A stretch of DNA of 64,000 nucleotides, taken from Micromonosporaceae bacterium. GTDB lineage: Bacteria; Actinomycetota; Actinomycetes; Mycobacteriales; Micromonosporaceae. Shown here in pieces: positions 1-9,686 of this stretch (within the stretch, counting starts at the first letter, position 1; each line of letters starts with the position of its first letter). Under the pieces are notes generated by a model. That model did no database searches. It was not told the origin of the DNA and was given only the letters and a program-made list of their open reading frames with translations. The stretch covers positions 1-64,000 of the forward strand of contig JAHRHA010000035.1 in the NCBI GenBank assembly GCA_020027875.1, given 5' to 3'. Made by a program: the position numbers and the translations under genes.

Positions 1-405
1 CCGACCCGTGACCGCTGCGACCAGCGCGGTAACTTCGACGCCGAGCGGCTCGAGCTGTTCGACAGTCCCCCGCGCCGCGACCGCCTCGTCGAGGTCGGCA
101 AGTTCTGCGCTGTCGATCGTGGGCCGCCGCGCAACCACCATCGCGACCCCCCGGCGCGCAGTGGACGCCAGCAGTGTCAGCTCATCAGGGCCCAGCCGGT
201 GCGCGTCATCGACGAGGACCAGCCGTCCGTCCGCCGCGGCTCCCGCGAGCTGCGCAGCAAGCTCGTCGAGCATCCGCACTGGAGGGATGACCCAGGCGAC
301 GGCGCCAGAGGCGGTGGCGGCAATCTCGTCGAGGCGACGGGTACGGCCGGCGCCGTCGACGCCGACGACAACCGTCACCTGTGGACCTACCGCGTGCGCC
401 GCCAC
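1..405 (-). CDS. Partial LuxR-type regulator or AAA ATPase, N-terminal part
   Basis: The minus strand stays open for 135 codons and runs off the left edge. The N-terminus reads VTVVVGVDGAGRTRRL, a P-loop-like motif in which the usual GKT/S lysine is Arg. It is followed about 50 residues later by a clear Walker B strand, LVLVDDAHRL, so it looks like the NTPase domain of a large LuxR-family (LAL/MalT-like) regulator or other STAND ATPase. The first in-frame start after an upstream stop is GTG at 405; GTG at 378 is an alternative, and neither has a strong RBS. The C-terminal HTH that would settle the family lies outside the window. It is read in the same direction as the serpin gene, about 70 bp downstream of it. 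Confidence 0.6.
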   Translation of the reverse strand, partial: MAAHAVGPQVTVVVGVDGAGRTRRLDEIAATASGAVAWVIPPVRMLDELAAQLAGAAADGRLVLVDDAHRLGPDELTLLASTARRGVAMVVARRPTIDSAELADLDEAVAARGTVEQLEPLGVEVTALVAAVTGR

Positions 406-474
406 ACCGGCATCATGCCCGACCTGGAAGATCGACCCAACTCACGCACCCCGTGCGGTTGGCCTGGCATTAGC

Positions 475-1785
475 TCAACCGTGGCTGGACGGGTCGGCCA
501 CGTGGCCCATGAAGAGTGGGAGGCCGGTGGGACCGTGGACGATGGCGAAGGCGAACGGATGATCCGCCCTGACCTCCACCTTCGGCGGCACCGGCCCGGA
601 GGGTGCCAACACGAGGCCAGTGACGGCGGCGGCCTCGGTTCCCCACTCGTCGACGGTGATCGTGGCCTTGTGCACCGCCTGGTCGATGTGCAGGTCGGGG
701 TGGATGCCTGAGAAGTCCGCGTTGTGCGCGAACGCGTAGACCACGCCCAGCTTCATCAGGGCGGCGGTGAGATCGACATTGGACGCGAAGTCCCAGCGGG
801 GCAGCGCGAGTCCGACGTCCTCGTGCCTGAGCGCTGCTGAGACCGTGGTCATGGACGCGGGCGAGAGCAGATCGTGCGGGGTGAGCTGATCTTTGTCACC
901 AGGGCCGCCGGATGGCACCAGGATCCACATGGCCAGCTGGCCGCCGACGAGCTGCAGCTCGACCGCTTGCCACCCGGCACCCGAGGCATAGCGGAGGCTC
1001 TGGGACAGGCGCATGGTCGGCACCGGCACGGTCGTACCGTCGGCCCGGTGGAAGACCTGGTCGGTCGTCGGCTCCTTCGCGAAGGCGAACTCCCAGTCCG
1101 CCTTGAGGTATACAGCGTTGGCGAGCGCCAGCGTCGTGGCCGGTGGAAGGTCGGCGACGAGTTGCTGCACCCGCTCGGCGGTCTGCGTGCGTACCCATGA
1201 ATCGATTGCCTCCTTCGCCGTAGGCTTGGTGAAGTCAACCGGGTACACGGCGGCGCCGTACTGCGCGGCCAGCGTGCGGAGGAACTCATCGCCCACGGCA
1301 AGGCCGGCCTTCGGGAACAGGGCGTTGGCCACACAGACCACGGGCGGCTTCGATGGGCCCGGCTGGCGGGTCTCCCCGGCACTCTTAGCCGGGGGTAGCT
1401 CGTCGGTGACCACCTGGCGGGTGATCGCGTTGAACGCTTCGTGCACCCCGGTCTGCGGGAAGCCGAATACTCGGTCGATCTCCGCCGCCGTCTCCCCGGC
1501 GGCGCCCGCGCGTGCCATCGCGAATCCGTAAGCGATGCTCGCCGGCGACACGACCCAGTTCTCGGTGGGCGCGACATCCACCTTGCCAAGCTCGTAGCCG
1601 AACGCGGTCACGCCCTGTGTCACGGCGGACACGGGAGCATCCGCTGGCGGCACCACCCGAGCGACGCCCTGCGCCCGCAACGGCACCGGGCTCGTATTCT
1701 GTGACTCCGCGGGCGCGCACCCGGTCACGAGCAGGGCGGTCGAGAGGCCAGCGGCCATCCACCAACTACGACGCATTGTCATCAT
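475..1785 (-). CDS. Serpin-family protease inhibitor, lipoprotein
   Basis: The protein has about 436 residues. It opens with MMTMRRSWW and a short hydrophobic stretch ending in the lipobox LLVTGC, so it should be a lipid-anchored extracellular protein. The remainder has serpin features: an NALFPKAGL-type helix region, the hinge EWGTEAAAVT leading into the reactive-centre loop, and the C-terminal signature HPFAFAIVHGPTGLPLFMGH. Serpins trap serine or cysteine proteases through insertion of the cleaved loop into sheet A; the small-residue hinge suggests an inhibitory form. The start is ATG at 1785 with AAAGGCG just upstream; the frame is open further 5' but that part does not look like protein. 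The gene lies 130 bp downstream of the repeat-rich protein gene on the same strand. The target protease is unknown. Confidence 0.88.
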   Translation of the reverse strand: MMTMRRSWWMAAGLSTALLVTGCAPAESQNTSPVPLRAQGVARVVPPADAPVSAVTQGVTAFGYELGKVDVAPTENWVVSPASIAYGFAMARAGAAGETAAEIDRVFGFPQTGVHEAFNAITRQVVTDELPPAKSAGETRQPGPSKPPVVCVANALFPKAGLAVGDEFLRTLAAQYGAAVYPVDFTKPTAKEAIDSWVRTQTAERVQQLVADLPPATTLALANAVYLKADWEFAFAKEPTTDQVFHRADGTTVPVPTMRLSQSLRYASGAGWQAVELQLVGGQLAMWILVPSGGPGDKDQLTPHDLLSPASMTTVSAALRHEDVGLALPRWDFASNVDLTAALMKLGVVYAFAHNADFSGIHPDLHIDQAVHKATITVDEWGTEAAAVTGLVLAPSGPVPPKVEVRADHPFAFAIVHGPTGLPLFMGHVADPSSHG

Positions 1786-1915
1786 CACGCCTTTCGGACG
1801 CGGATCACCTGGCGAGGAGTTCCGTCGTGCTGACGACACAACTAACCACCATGATCGAAATGACGCCGCGGCTGCCATCGCAACTCAGGCGCCACTTCGT
1901 TCATGGGCGAAACGG

Positions 1916-2554
1916 TCACTGCAAGACGTTGCCGACTTGATCGCCTAAGTCCGCCACTCCGGGATGCGGTTGGCCCTCCTCGTCACGGATGCCCTCGGCG
2001 TCACCCGGCACCTTGTCGTCATCGATGATGCCCTCGGCGCCACCCGGAATCATGTTGTCGCCCGGAATCATGTTGTCGCCCGGAATCATGTTGTCGCCCG
2101 GAATCATGTTGTCGCCCGGAATCATGTTGTCGCCCGGCACCTTGTCGTCATCGATGATGCCCTCGATTCCACCCGGCGTGGCGTTCATGGTCATTGCGTC
2201 GGCCGAACCGGGATCCGCCGGGCTGTCGAGGATGATGATGCCCTCCTCGTCGCCGGGTGCGGTGTCGGGACCGCCCAACCCGACCGGCTGGCCAGGGTCG
2301 CCGACGCCCCCGCCGGTTAGGCCGCCGAGTCCCTCGGCGAACGTCGAGAGCAGTCCGAACAAGCCGGCCTTGCTGGTGCGCTCCTCCACTGTGGAGACCG
2401 CGCCTCGATCGAAGCTCACCTGCGTCGAGAGAAGTGACAGGTCCTCATCGGACAGAGAGTAGCCCGCCAGGGCATTGGCCGGATCCTGCGCCAGCGCCCG
2501 GGTGAACGTGGGGTCGGTGACCATTCGCTCAAGAACGTCGTCGATGTCAGCCAA
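1916..2554 (-). CDS. Repeat-rich small protein with NHLP/RiPP-leader-like N-terminus
   Basis: This 212-residue protein starts at TTG 2554 with AAAGGCGAG upstream. Residues 1-45 (DVLERMVTDPTFTRALAQDP, then ALAGYSLSDEDLSLL) and the later VEERTSKAGLF resemble the helical leader-like domain of the NHLP/Os1348 and Franean1_4349 families of putative RiPP precursors; that match is from memory. The rest is Gly/Pro/Asp-rich and dominated by tandem PGDNMI hexapeptides (five copies) bracketed by two copies of EGIIDDDKVPGD. There is no Cys, no signal peptide and no membrane segment. The gene sits between hisS (77 bp upstream) and the serpin gene, all on the minus strand. No maturation enzyme is visible nearby, so precursor status is speculative and a structural acidic repeat protein is the alternative. 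Confidence 0.62.
   Translation of the reverse strand: MADIDDVLERMVTDPTFTRALAQDPANALAGYSLSDEDLSLLSTQVSFDRGAVSTVEERTSKAGLFGLLSTFAEGLGGLTGGGVGDPGQPVGLGGPDTAPGDEEGIIILDSPADPGSADAMTMNATPGGIEGIIDDDKVPGDNMIPGDNMIPGDNMIPGDNMIPGDNMIPGGAEGIIDDDKVPGDAEGIRDEEGQPHPGVADLGDQVGNVLQ
2043..2132. repeat. Five perfect 18-bp tandem repeats
   Basis: Five identical units of cccggaatcatgttgtcg run head to tail at 2043, 2061, 2079, 2097 and 2115. They encode the PGDNMI hexapeptides on the minus strand. The array is bracketed by a 33-bp direct repeat at 2004-2036 and 2133-2165. Perfect identity at DNA level suggests a recent slippage expansion. Confidence 0.95.
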
Positions 2555-2631
2555 CGGACTCGCCTTTCTCGCACGCGAGATGCCTTAATGGCACAGTGAG
2601 TACCGATGACGGACGCCGCAATCGAACGGCG

Positions 2632-3999
2632 CTAACCCGACAGTCCAGTTTGGGCGGACCCGGTGACCGTGACCCGGAGGTCGTCGTCGGGCGGCGTCCA
2701 GGCTGCGGCGTCGGCGATGACCTGATCGCCCGAGCGGATGTCCTTCACCTCGCCCGCGCTGCCTTCGGTGCCCGGGAACCATACGTACGGAATCCCCCGC
2801 CGCTCGGCGTACCGGATCTGCTTGCCGAACTTCGCCGCAGACGGAGACACCTCGGTCGGGATCCCGCGCGCTCGCAAGGCGGCCGCGACCCGGTCGCTCT
2901 CGGTGCGCGTCTCCTCATCCGGAACCGCCACGAGCACGCAGGTCGGAACGGAGCGTGACGCCGACAGCGCCCCGGCACCGAAGAGCAGGCCGAGCATCCG
3001 CGAAACCCCCACGGAGATGCCGACACCGGGGTAGCGGTCGGAGCCCGATGTGGCCAGGTTGTCGTAGCGCCCACCCGAGCAGATCGACCCGAACCGCTCG
3101 TAGCCGACAAGCCGCGTCTCGTAGACGGTGCCCGTGTAGTAGTCCAGGCCACGGGCGATCCTCAGATCGGCGACGAGCAGGCCAGGGTTGTGCTCCCGGG
3201 CCGCCTCCACGATCCGTACTAGCTCGTCGAGACCTTCATCGAGCAACGGGTCGGTGACCCCCAACGCACGAACTGCATCGACAAACGAGGTGTCCTCGGT
3301 CGAGATCTCGGCCAGCGCGAGGCAGGCCTTGGCCTGGGCCTCGGTCGCACCGGCCGTCTGCACCAACAGGTCCGCGACCGCAGCCGGGCTGATCTTGTCG
3401 GACTTATCGACGGCACGCAGCGCGGCCTCGGGATCCGGGATACCCAGTCCGATATAGAACCCCTGGCAGAGCTTGCGGTTGTTGACCTGGATACGGATCT
3501 GCGGGATCGGCAGGCTGCCGAGCGCGTCGCCGATGATCAGGGGAATCTCGACCTCGTAGTGGAACGGCAGTGCGTCGCGGTCGACCACATCGATGTCGGC
3601 CTGCAGGAACTCCCGGTAGCGACCCTCCTGCGGGCGCTCTCCCCGCCACGCCTTCTGGATCTGGTAGCGGCGGAAGGGGAACTGGAGCTTGCCCGCGTTC
3701 TCCAGGACATAGCGCGCGAACGGCACGGTGAGATCGAAGTGCAGCCCGAGCGCGTCATCGGCGGGATCGTTGCCCGCTTGGAGGCGCCGCAGGACGTACA
3801 CCTCGTTGGAGGTCTCGCCCTTGCGCAGCAGCTGATCCAACGGCTCGACCGCGCGGGTCTCCAGCGGCGCGAAGCCGTAGAGCTCGAAGGTGGTCCGCAG
3901 CCGGTCGAGCACGTACTGCTCGATCATGCGCTGCGGCGGCAGCCACTCGGGGAACCCGCTCAGTGGGTGTCGTTTCGATTGGCTCTGCATTCGACTCAC
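2632..3999 (-). CDS. hisS: Histidine-tRNA ligase
   Basis: This is a class II synthetase that charges tRNA-His with histidine in the cytoplasm. The 455-residue product has the family's order of motifs: the N-terminal dimer motif around PLDQLLRKGETSNEVYVLRR, motif 2 around DLTVPFARYV and FRRYQIQKAWRGERPQEGRY, the HisS-specific RIARGLDYYTGTVYE and CSGGRYDNL, motif 3 GVGISVGVSRM, and a C-terminal anticodon-binding domain. The start is GTG 3999 with AGGCAGG upstream; ATG at 3990 is possible. It lies 27 bp behind the MBL hydrolase gene and is probably co-transcribed with it. Confidence 0.96.
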   Translation of the reverse strand: MSRMQSQSKRHPLSGFPEWLPPQRMIEQYVLDRLRTTFELYGFAPLETRAVEPLDQLLRKGETSNEVYVLRRLQAGNDPADDALGLHFDLTVPFARYVLENAGKLQFPFRRYQIQKAWRGERPQEGRYREFLQADIDVVDRDALPFHYEVEIPLIIGDALGSLPIPQIRIQVNNRKLCQGFYIGLGIPDPEAALRAVDKSDKISPAAVADLLVQTAGATEAQAKACLALAEISTEDTSFVDAVRALGVTDPLLDEGLDELVRIVEAAREHNPGLLVADLRIARGLDYYTGTVYETRLVGYERFGSICSGGRYDNLATSGSDRYPGVGISVGVSRMLGLLFGAGALSASRSVPTCVLVAVPDEETRTESDRVAAALRARGIPTEVSPSAAKFGKQIRYAERRGIPYVWFPGTEGSAGEVKDIRSGDQVIADAAAWTPPDDDLRVTVTGSAQTGLSG

Positions 4000-4026
4000 A
4001 ATGGCCTGCCTATCAAGTCGGCGCGC

Positions 4027-4788
4027 CTACCAGCCACGCATTTCTTCGTCGGAGGCGAACATCGTGGCAATCTTCCCAGGCGGCCCAGTGGTCGCGTCGA
4101 TGACCTCGAGCAGGTACGGGTTGGTGGCGCGCTCGCGGCCGATCGTCGTCGCCGGTCCGTGGCCGGGAAGGACGACGGTCGCGTCGTCCAGCGGCAGGAT
4201 TTTGTCGCGCAGGCTGAGCAGCATCGTCTCCATCGATCCGCCCGGGAGATCGGTGCGTCCGATGGAGCCGGCGAAGAGTACGTCGCCGGAGAGGCATAGT
4301 TCTGTCGGCGGGATGTCGTCGATCCGGTACGGCGTTGCGGCACCCGGGAGCCGGAACAGCACCGATCCGCCGGTGTGACCGGGGGCGTGATCCACCGTGA
4401 TCTCCAGCCCCGCGACAGAGATCGTCCCGCCGCTCGGCAGCTCGGCCACGTCCTCCGGTTCGGTATAGGGCAGCCGGCCCCCGAAGAGCTGCGTCACATC
4501 CATCGAGAGGCCCTTGGCTGGGTCGGCCAGCAGCTCGCGGTCAGCAGGGTGGATGTACGCCGTGACGCCGCGGGCGCCGCAGACCGGCGCCACCGAGAAG
4601 GTGTGATCGAGGTGACCGTGAGTGAGCAGGACGGCGGCCGGGTAGAGGCGGTGTTCGGCGAGCACCGCATCGAGGCGCGTGAGCACGCCTATACCGGGAT
4701 CGACCACCACGCACTGCTCCCCGGGGCCGGTCGCCAGCACGTAGCAGTTCGTGCCGAAGGCCTGCGCCTCAAATCCCGTGACCAGCAC
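4027..4788 (-). CDS. MBL-fold metallo-hydrolase, glyoxalase II-like
   Basis: The 253-residue protein carries the metallo-beta-lactamase signature THGHLDH near residue 58, with later metal ligands in VDHAPGHTGGS and LPGHGPATT and an LSGDVLF strand supplying Asp. This pattern fits hydroxyacylglutathione-hydrolase-like enzymes with a dinuclear metal centre. Actinobacteria lack glutathione, so the real substrate is more likely a mycothiol thioester or unknown. It is placed directly upstream of hisS, a common neighbourhood in actinobacteria, and is transcribed divergently from the cyclophilin gene at 5058. Confidence 0.88.
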   Translation of the reverse strand: MLVTGFEAQAFGTNCYVLATGPGEQCVVVDPGIGVLTRLDAVLAEHRLYPAAVLLTHGHLDHTFSVAPVCGARGVTAYIHPADRELLADPAKGLSMDVTQLFGGRLPYTEPEDVAELPSGGTISVAGLEITVDHAPGHTGGSVLFRLPGAATPYRIDDIPPTELCLSGDVLFAGSIGRTDLPGGSMETMLLSLRDKILPLDDATVVLPGHGPATTIGRERATNPYLLEVIDATTGPPGKIATMFASDEEMRGW

Positions 4789-5057
4789 GTTTGCGGTTCC
4801 TTTCCTTCACGCGGGGGCCGGTGGACCCCTACGGGAGCCCGGTGGAGCGTCGATTCTCGCAGCGTAACTGGGAGTCCGGTCACGGTTGGTCAGCCTGGCT
4901 CGCCAATGGGGGCTCCCATGCCCGTACACTCTGGCGGGTCTGTGGCGTGTGGCACTCGGCTTCGTCGCCGGCAGTGAGCGCGCGTCGACGCTGGTCTTGT
5001 TGGCGCCGATCATGACACAGAAGCAATACCGACACAGTATGGGGAAGGGGAGCACGC

Positions 5058-5966
5058 GTGGCTTCCAGGAGCAACCGCCAGCGCAAGCTGGAGCGGGCCA
5101 GGGCCGAGCGGCGCGTCGCGCGCCAGGCTCACCGGCTGCGCCGCAAGCGCCAGATTCAGGCGGGCGTGGGCGCGAGCATCGCGCTCGTGCTGATCGTCCT
5201 GGGCACGACCTGGCTTCTTGGCGGGTTCGACTCCAAGCCGGCCGAGCGGCAAACCGTCGCCGAAGGCACGTGCTCGTGGACCTTGAAGGACGCGGCCGCC
5301 GACCCGGCCATTGTCGACGTCGGCCACCCTCCGACGACCGGTGAAGAGCGCTCCGGCATGCAGACCATGACCATCAAGACCAACCTCGGCGACATCGAGG
5401 CTGAGATCGATCTCAGCAAGGCACCCTGCACCGCAGTCAGCATGGGATTCCTAGGCGAGAAAAAGTTCTACGAGGGCAGCGTGTGCCACCGGCTGAGCGC
5501 GATGTCGAAGCTGCTGACCTGCGGGGATCCGAGGGGCGACGGCTCGGGTAGCCCCTCCTACCAGTTCGCCGACGAGAACCTGCCAGCCGCCCCGTTGGCC
5601 TCGGCCAGCCCGTCCGCCGGCGCGAGCCCGTCCGCGAGCCCGAGCGGACCGGCCACCTACTACGCCAAGGGGACCATCGTGATGGTCAACACCGGGGCGA
5701 ACACCAATGGCGGTCAATTCTCGGTCATCTACGCCGATGGAAGCAACCTGGCGCCCGCGTACTCGATCGTTGGCCGAGTCACCAAGGGTCTCGGCATCGT
5801 TGAGGGTGTCGCCAAGGCCGGCGCGGTCGATGACAAGGGTGCGTCAACCGCGGAAGGAAAGCCGAACCAGGACCTGATCATCCAACAGCTCTTCGTGGGC
5901 GCGGCGCCCGGCGCATCGCCGTCGGTCACACCGTCGGCCTCGGCCCCCGCCACCGCGCAGTCCTGA
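5058..5966 (+). CDS. Membrane-anchored cyclophilin-type PPIase, degenerate active site
   Basis: The 302-residue product has a basic N-terminus (RQRKLERARAERR), one membrane anchor at about residues 36-56 and an extracytoplasmic cyclophilin domain. Family motifs are visible: TNLGDIEAEIDLSKAPCT, YEGSVCHRL, CGDPRGDGSGSPSYQFADE and MVNTGANTNGGQFSV. The His-Arg pair of the active site is kept, but the Phe and Gln of the usual FxxQGGDP segment are replaced (KLLTCGDP), so isomerase activity may be weak. A Ser/Ala/Pro linker is inserted at about residues 178-195. The start is GTG 5058 after GGGGAAGGGGAG. It is followed 47 bp later by a paralogue. Confidence 0.85.
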   Translation: MASRSNRQRKLERARAERRVARQAHRLRRKRQIQAGVGASIALVLIVLGTTWLLGGFDSKPAERQTVAEGTCSWTLKDAAADPAIVDVGHPPTTGEERSGMQTMTIKTNLGDIEAEIDLSKAPCTAVSMGFLGEKKFYEGSVCHRLSAMSKLLTCGDPRGDGSGSPSYQFADENLPAAPLASASPSAGASPSASPSGPATYYAKGTIVMVNTGANTNGGQFSVIYADGSNLAPAYSIVGRVTKGLGIVEGVAKAGAVDDKGASTAEGKPNQDLIIQQLFVGAAPGASPSVTPSASAPATAQS

Positions 5967-6013
5967 GCTGGCGCACCAGACGTGAAACAGAACACCGATG
6001 AGGGAGCACGACA

Positions 6014-6967
6014 GTGAGTTCGACACGGGACAGCCGCCAGAGAGCGGCGGCGCGAGCCAGACTGGAGCGGGACATGGCTGCGCGGCAGGACGCCGCCCGC
6101 CGCAAGCGCCTGCTGCAGGCCCGTGTCGGCGCGGGCGTCGCCGGTGTCGTGGTCCTCGCCGCCGTGGTCTGGGTCATCGCGGCCGCCACTGGGGGCTCCC
6201 AGCCCACCGCGAACCCGAGCTCCGGTCCGACCGCCTGTGAGTGGATACCACAGTTCCCCGAGGCCACGGCCAGCCCGGACACGGCGAGCCCTGGCACGGC
6301 AAGCCCGGGCGCTACGAGCCCCGGCGCAGCGAGCCCGACCCCGGCTCTGCCGGAGGGCGTCAAGGATGTCGGGACGCCGCCCACGGACGTACCGCGCTCC
6401 GGTTTCCAGGTGCTGACCTTCACCACGAACCTCGGCGTCATCAAGGTCGAGATGGACCTGTCGAAGACGCCGTGCACGGCGGCCAACCTTTCGTACCTGG
6501 CGAGCAAGAAGTTCTACGACGGCAGCTCCTGCCACCGCCTCGTGCCGAGCATCTTCGCGCTCCAGTGCGGCGACCCCAGCGGCACCGGCTCGGGCGGTGC
6601 CACCTACCGCTTCGCCGATGAGAACCTCCCCACGGGCAAGCTGCCCGCCTACCATGAGGGCGACGTGGCCATGGCCAACACCGGCCAGCCCGGCTCCAAC
6701 GGCAGCCAGTTCTTCTTCCTCTGGGCCAACAGCCAGCTGCAGGGCGACTACAGCCTCTTCGGCCGGGTCATCGAGGGCATGGACATCGTCAAGAAGGTCG
6801 GCGCCGGTGGCGACGACGGAGCGTTCGAGGCGCAGGCAGGCGGTGGCCACCCGAAGACCAAGATTGTCTTCAAGACGGTGACGGCCGGCCCCGTGACCCC
6901 GGAGTCGGCGGCGAAGCCCACCACAGTGCCGGCGCCCACCTCCCCCGCTGTCTCGCCATCGTCCTGA
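6014..6967 (+). CDS. Membrane-anchored cyclophilin-type PPIase
   Basis: This is a 317-residue paralogue of the preceding gene with the same layout: charged N-terminus, anchor at about 37-58, a degenerate repeat of Thr/Ala/Ser-Pro-Gly (about 88-113) as a spacer, then the cyclophilin domain. Unlike its neighbour it keeps the Phe and Gln of the active site (CHRLVPSIFALQCGDP) and NGSQFFFL, so it is more likely to be the active peptidyl-prolyl isomerase. Both proteins share an unusual Cys pair (before HR and before GDP) that could form a disulfide outside the cell. The start is GTG 6014 after GAGGGAGCA. It is converging with rel, with a palindromic repeat between the two stops. Confidence 0.9.
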   Translation: MSSTRDSRQRAAARARLERDMAARQDAARRKRLLQARVGAGVAGVVVLAAVVWVIAAATGGSQPTANPSSGPTACEWIPQFPEATASPDTASPGTASPGATSPGAASPTPALPEGVKDVGTPPTDVPRSGFQVLTFTTNLGVIKVEMDLSKTPCTAANLSYLASKKFYDGSSCHRLVPSIFALQCGDPSGTGSGGATYRFADENLPTGKLPAYHEGDVAMANTGQPGSNGSQFFFLWANSQLQGDYSLFGRVIEGMDIVKKVGAGGDDGAFEAQAGGGHPKTKIVFKTVTAGPVTPESAAKPTTVPAPTSPAVSPSS

Positions 6968-6989
6968 CCCTCCCCCCCGTCGACAACCA

Positions 6990-7065
6990 CCCCCCGTCGA
7001 TCATGACCTGGAGGTCATGATCGACGCTGTTTCACGACGGTCATGCCGTGATCATGGGGATCTTG
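6990..7065 (-). repeat. Palindromic intergenic repeat, copy A
   Basis: The core at 6996-7025 is two perfect 14-bp arms, GTCGATCATGACCT and its complement, around a GG centre. A looser second half follows, ending in GGGGATCTTG. It lies between the convergent stops of the second PPIase gene and rel, where it could act as a bidirectional terminator. The orientation is opposite to copies C-F. Confidence 0.88.
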
Positions 7066-7078
7066 GGGCGCCGCGGGC

Positions 7079-9670
7079 TCAGGAGCCGGAGGTCACACGG
7101 TAGGCGTCGTACACACCGTCGATCTTGCGTACGGCGGTCAACAGGTGACCGAGGTGCTTGGGGTCTGCCATCTCGAAGGTGAAGCGACTCACGGCCACCC
7201 GGTCACGGGTGGTCGTCACCATGGCCGACAGGATGTTGACCCGCTCATCGGAGAGCGCCCGGGTCACGTCGGCAAGGAGCTTGTGCCGGTCCAGGGCCTC
7301 GACCTGGACCGCGACCAGGAACATCGATGCGGCCGTGGGCTTCCACTCCACCGACACCATCCGATCGGCCTGTTGACGCAGCTCGTCGGCGTTGGTGCAG
7401 TCGGCGCGGTGGACGCTGACGCCGCCGCTGCGGGTGATGAACCCGAAGATCGGGTCGCCCGGCACCGGCGTGCAGCAACGGGCCAGCTTGATCCAGATAT
7501 CGGTCTCGCCGAGGACAACCACACCTGGGTCGTGTGTAGTGGACGTGGGCCGGGGCCGGCGGGTCGGCACCTCGGTCTCGGCGAGATCCTCGGTCGCGCC
7601 CTCCACACCACCAAGGTTGTTGACGAGCCTCGTCACCACCGACTGGGCCGAGACCTGGCTCTCGCCCACCGCGGCGTAGAGCGACGACACGTCGGACAGG
7701 TGTAGGTCCCGCGCGATCGCCATCAGTGACTCTGAGGTGAGCATGCGCTGCAGTGGCAGACCCTGCTTGCGCATGGCCTTGACGATCCATTCCTTGCCCT
7801 GCTCGATCGCGCCCTCGCGCCGCTCCTTGTTGAAGTGCTGCCGGATCTTGGTCCGTGCGCGGGGGCTCTGCACGAACCCCAGCCAGTCCTGCGACGGGCT
7901 CGCGGTCTCAGATTTCGATGTGAAGATCTCGATGACGTCGCCGTTGGAGAGCTTGCTCTCCAACGGAACGAGCTTGCCGTTGACCTTGGCGCCGATGCAC
8001 TTGTGTCCGACCTCGGTGTGCACGGCGTAGGCGAAGTCGACCGGCGTCGAGTCCTTTGGCAGCGCTATAACGTCGCCCTTCGGCGTAAAGACATACACCT
8101 CCTGCGTGGACAGGTCGAAGCGCAGCGCGTCCAGGAACTCGTTCGGGTCGGCCGCCTCGCGCTGCCAGTCCAATAGCTGGCGCAGCCAGGTCATCTCATC
8201 GATGTGCGCCGGCGGACCGACGATCGTGGCGTTCTTGGTCTCCTTGTAACGCCAGTGCGCGGCGATGCCGAACTCGGCGGTGCGGTTCATCGCGTACGTC
8301 CGGATCTGCAGCTCGACCGGCTTGCCGTTGGGACCGATCACGGTGGTGTGCAGGGACTGGTACATGTTGAACTTCGGCATCGCGATGTAGTCCTTGAACC
8401 GACCCGGCACCGGCTGCCAATGCGCGTGGATGATCCCGAGCGCGGCGTAGCAGTCGCGCACCGTGTCGACCAGCACCCGCACGCCGACGAGGTCGTAGAT
8501 CTCGCCGAAGTCGCGCCCGCGCGCGATCATCTTCTGGTAGATCGAGTACAGGTGCTTGGGCCGGCCTTTTACGTCAGCCTTGATCTTCGCCGACTTGAGG
8601 TCGACCCCGACCTTCTGGGTGACCTGGTCGAGCAATGCGTCGCGCTGCGGTGCATGCTCGCTCACCAACCGGTTGATCTCTTCGTGGCGCTTGGGATACA
8701 GCGCGCCGAACGCGAGATCCTCGAGCTCCCACTTGATCGTGTTCATGCCGAGGCGGTGCGCGAGCGGCGCGAGGATCTCCAGCGTCTCGCGCGCCTTCTG
8801 CTCGCGTTTGGGCTGCGGCAGGAAGGCGAGGGTACGCATGTTGTGCAGCCGGTCAGCGAGCTTGATCACCAACACACGGGGATCCTTCGCCATCGCCACG
8901 ACCATCTTGCGGATCGTCTCGGCCTTCGCGGCATCGCCAAGCTTCACCCGGTCGAGCTTGGTCACGCCGTCGACCAGCAGGGCGACCTCCGCGCCGAACT
9001 CCTCGCGCATCTGGTCGAGCGTGTAGTCGGTGTCCTCGATGGTGTCATGCAGCAGCGCCGCAACCAGGGTGGTCGTGTCCATGCCGAGGTTGGCGAGAAT
9101 CGTCGCGACGGCGAGCGGATGGGTGATGTAGGGATCACCGGACTTGCGGAACTGGCCGGAGTGCCACTCGTAGGCGGCGTCGTACGCGCGCTGCAGCACC
9201 CGGGTGTCTGCCTTCGGGTGGCTCGTGCGGTGCGTCGCGATGAGCGGCTCCAGCACCTCGGCGATGTGCGGGGACTGCCAGGGTGCGTTGAACCGGGCCA
9301 ACCGGGCCCGCACGCGCCGCCCGGTCGGGGCGCCCGCGAGTCCGAAGCCGGATCCGGTGGCCACCGCCGTCGGCTCAGCCTCCTCGGCGACCTCCACGGC
9401 GCGGTCCTGGATGCGCTCCTGGGCGCGATGCTCGGCCCGATGGACACCCGGGAACGCGAGCACCACCCCGCCGGGTCCGTCCGTCTTGCCGTCCGGCGCG
9501 GTCGCAGCTTCGGCCAGCTTCTCGTGCCGGCCTTGGGGCTTCTGGTCGGCCGTCGGCGTCACCGTGGAGTCCGGGGCGCCCTTACCCGGGCGCGCCTTAG
9601 CAGCACCGGCGGTGCTAACCTGCCCGTCGGTCTGCGTCCCCTCCACCGGAGGGGCGACGTCGCTCGACAC
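7079..9670 (-). CDS. rel: Bifunctional (p)ppGpp synthetase/hydrolase
   Basis: The 863-residue product makes and degrades the stringent-response alarmone. In order it has a low-complexity N-terminal extension of about 130 residues, the HD hydrolase domain ([16 protein letters not shown] and [10 protein letters not shown]), the nucleotidyltransferase domain ([20 protein letters not shown]), a TGS domain ([13 protein letters not shown]) and a C-terminal ACT domain. The catalytic His-Asp pair is present, so both activities are expected, as for other actinobacterial Rel proteins. The start is GTG 9670. It follows apt on the same strand, with a 200-bp gap containing four 15-bp repeats. Confidence 0.96.
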   Translation of the reverse strand: MSSDVAPPVEGTQTDGQVSTAGAAKARPGKGAPDSTVTPTADQKPQGRHEKLAEAATAPDGKTDGPGGVVLAFPGVHRAEHRAQERIQDRAVEVAEEAEPTAVATGSGFGLAGAPTGRRVRARLARFNAPWQSPHIAEVLEPLIATHRTSHPKADTRVLQRAYDAAYEWHSGQFRKSGDPYITHPLAVATILANLGMDTTTLVAALLHDTIEDTDYTLDQMREEFGAEVALLVDGVTKLDRVKLGDAAKAETIRKMVVAMAKDPRVLVIKLADRLHNMRTLAFLPQPKREQKARETLEILAPLAHRLGMNTIKWELEDLAFGALYPKRHEEINRLVSEHAPQRDALLDQVTQKVGVDLKSAKIKADVKGRPKHLYSIYQKMIARGRDFGEIYDLVGVRVLVDTVRDCYAALGIIHAHWQPVPGRFKDYIAMPKFNMYQSLHTTVIGPNGKPVELQIRTYAMNRTAEFGIAAHWRYKETKNATIVGPPAHIDEMTWLRQLLDWQREAADPNEFLDALRFDLSTQEVYVFTPKGDVIALPKDSTPVDFAYAVHTEVGHKCIGAKVNGKLVPLESKLSNGDVIEIFTSKSETASPSQDWLGFVQSPRARTKIRQHFNKERREGAIEQGKEWIVKAMRKQGLPLQRMLTSESLMAIARDLHLSDVSSLYAAVGESQVSAQSVVTRLVNNLGGVEGATEDLAETEVPTRRPRPTSTTHDPGVVVLGETDIWIKLARCCTPVPGDPIFGFITRSGGVSVHRADCTNADELRQQADRMVSVEWKPTAASMFLVAVQVEALDRHKLLADVTRALSDERVNILSAMVTTTRDRVAVSRFTFEMADPKHLGHLLTAVRKIDGVYDAYRVTSGS

Positions 9671-9686
9671 CGGTTCTCATCCTCAC

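Noticed and set aside
2004-2165. Regular 18-bp repeats that might suggest a CRISPR array
   Set aside because: The units are contiguous without spacers, are in frame with a protein and encode PGDNMI; this is a coding minisatellite.
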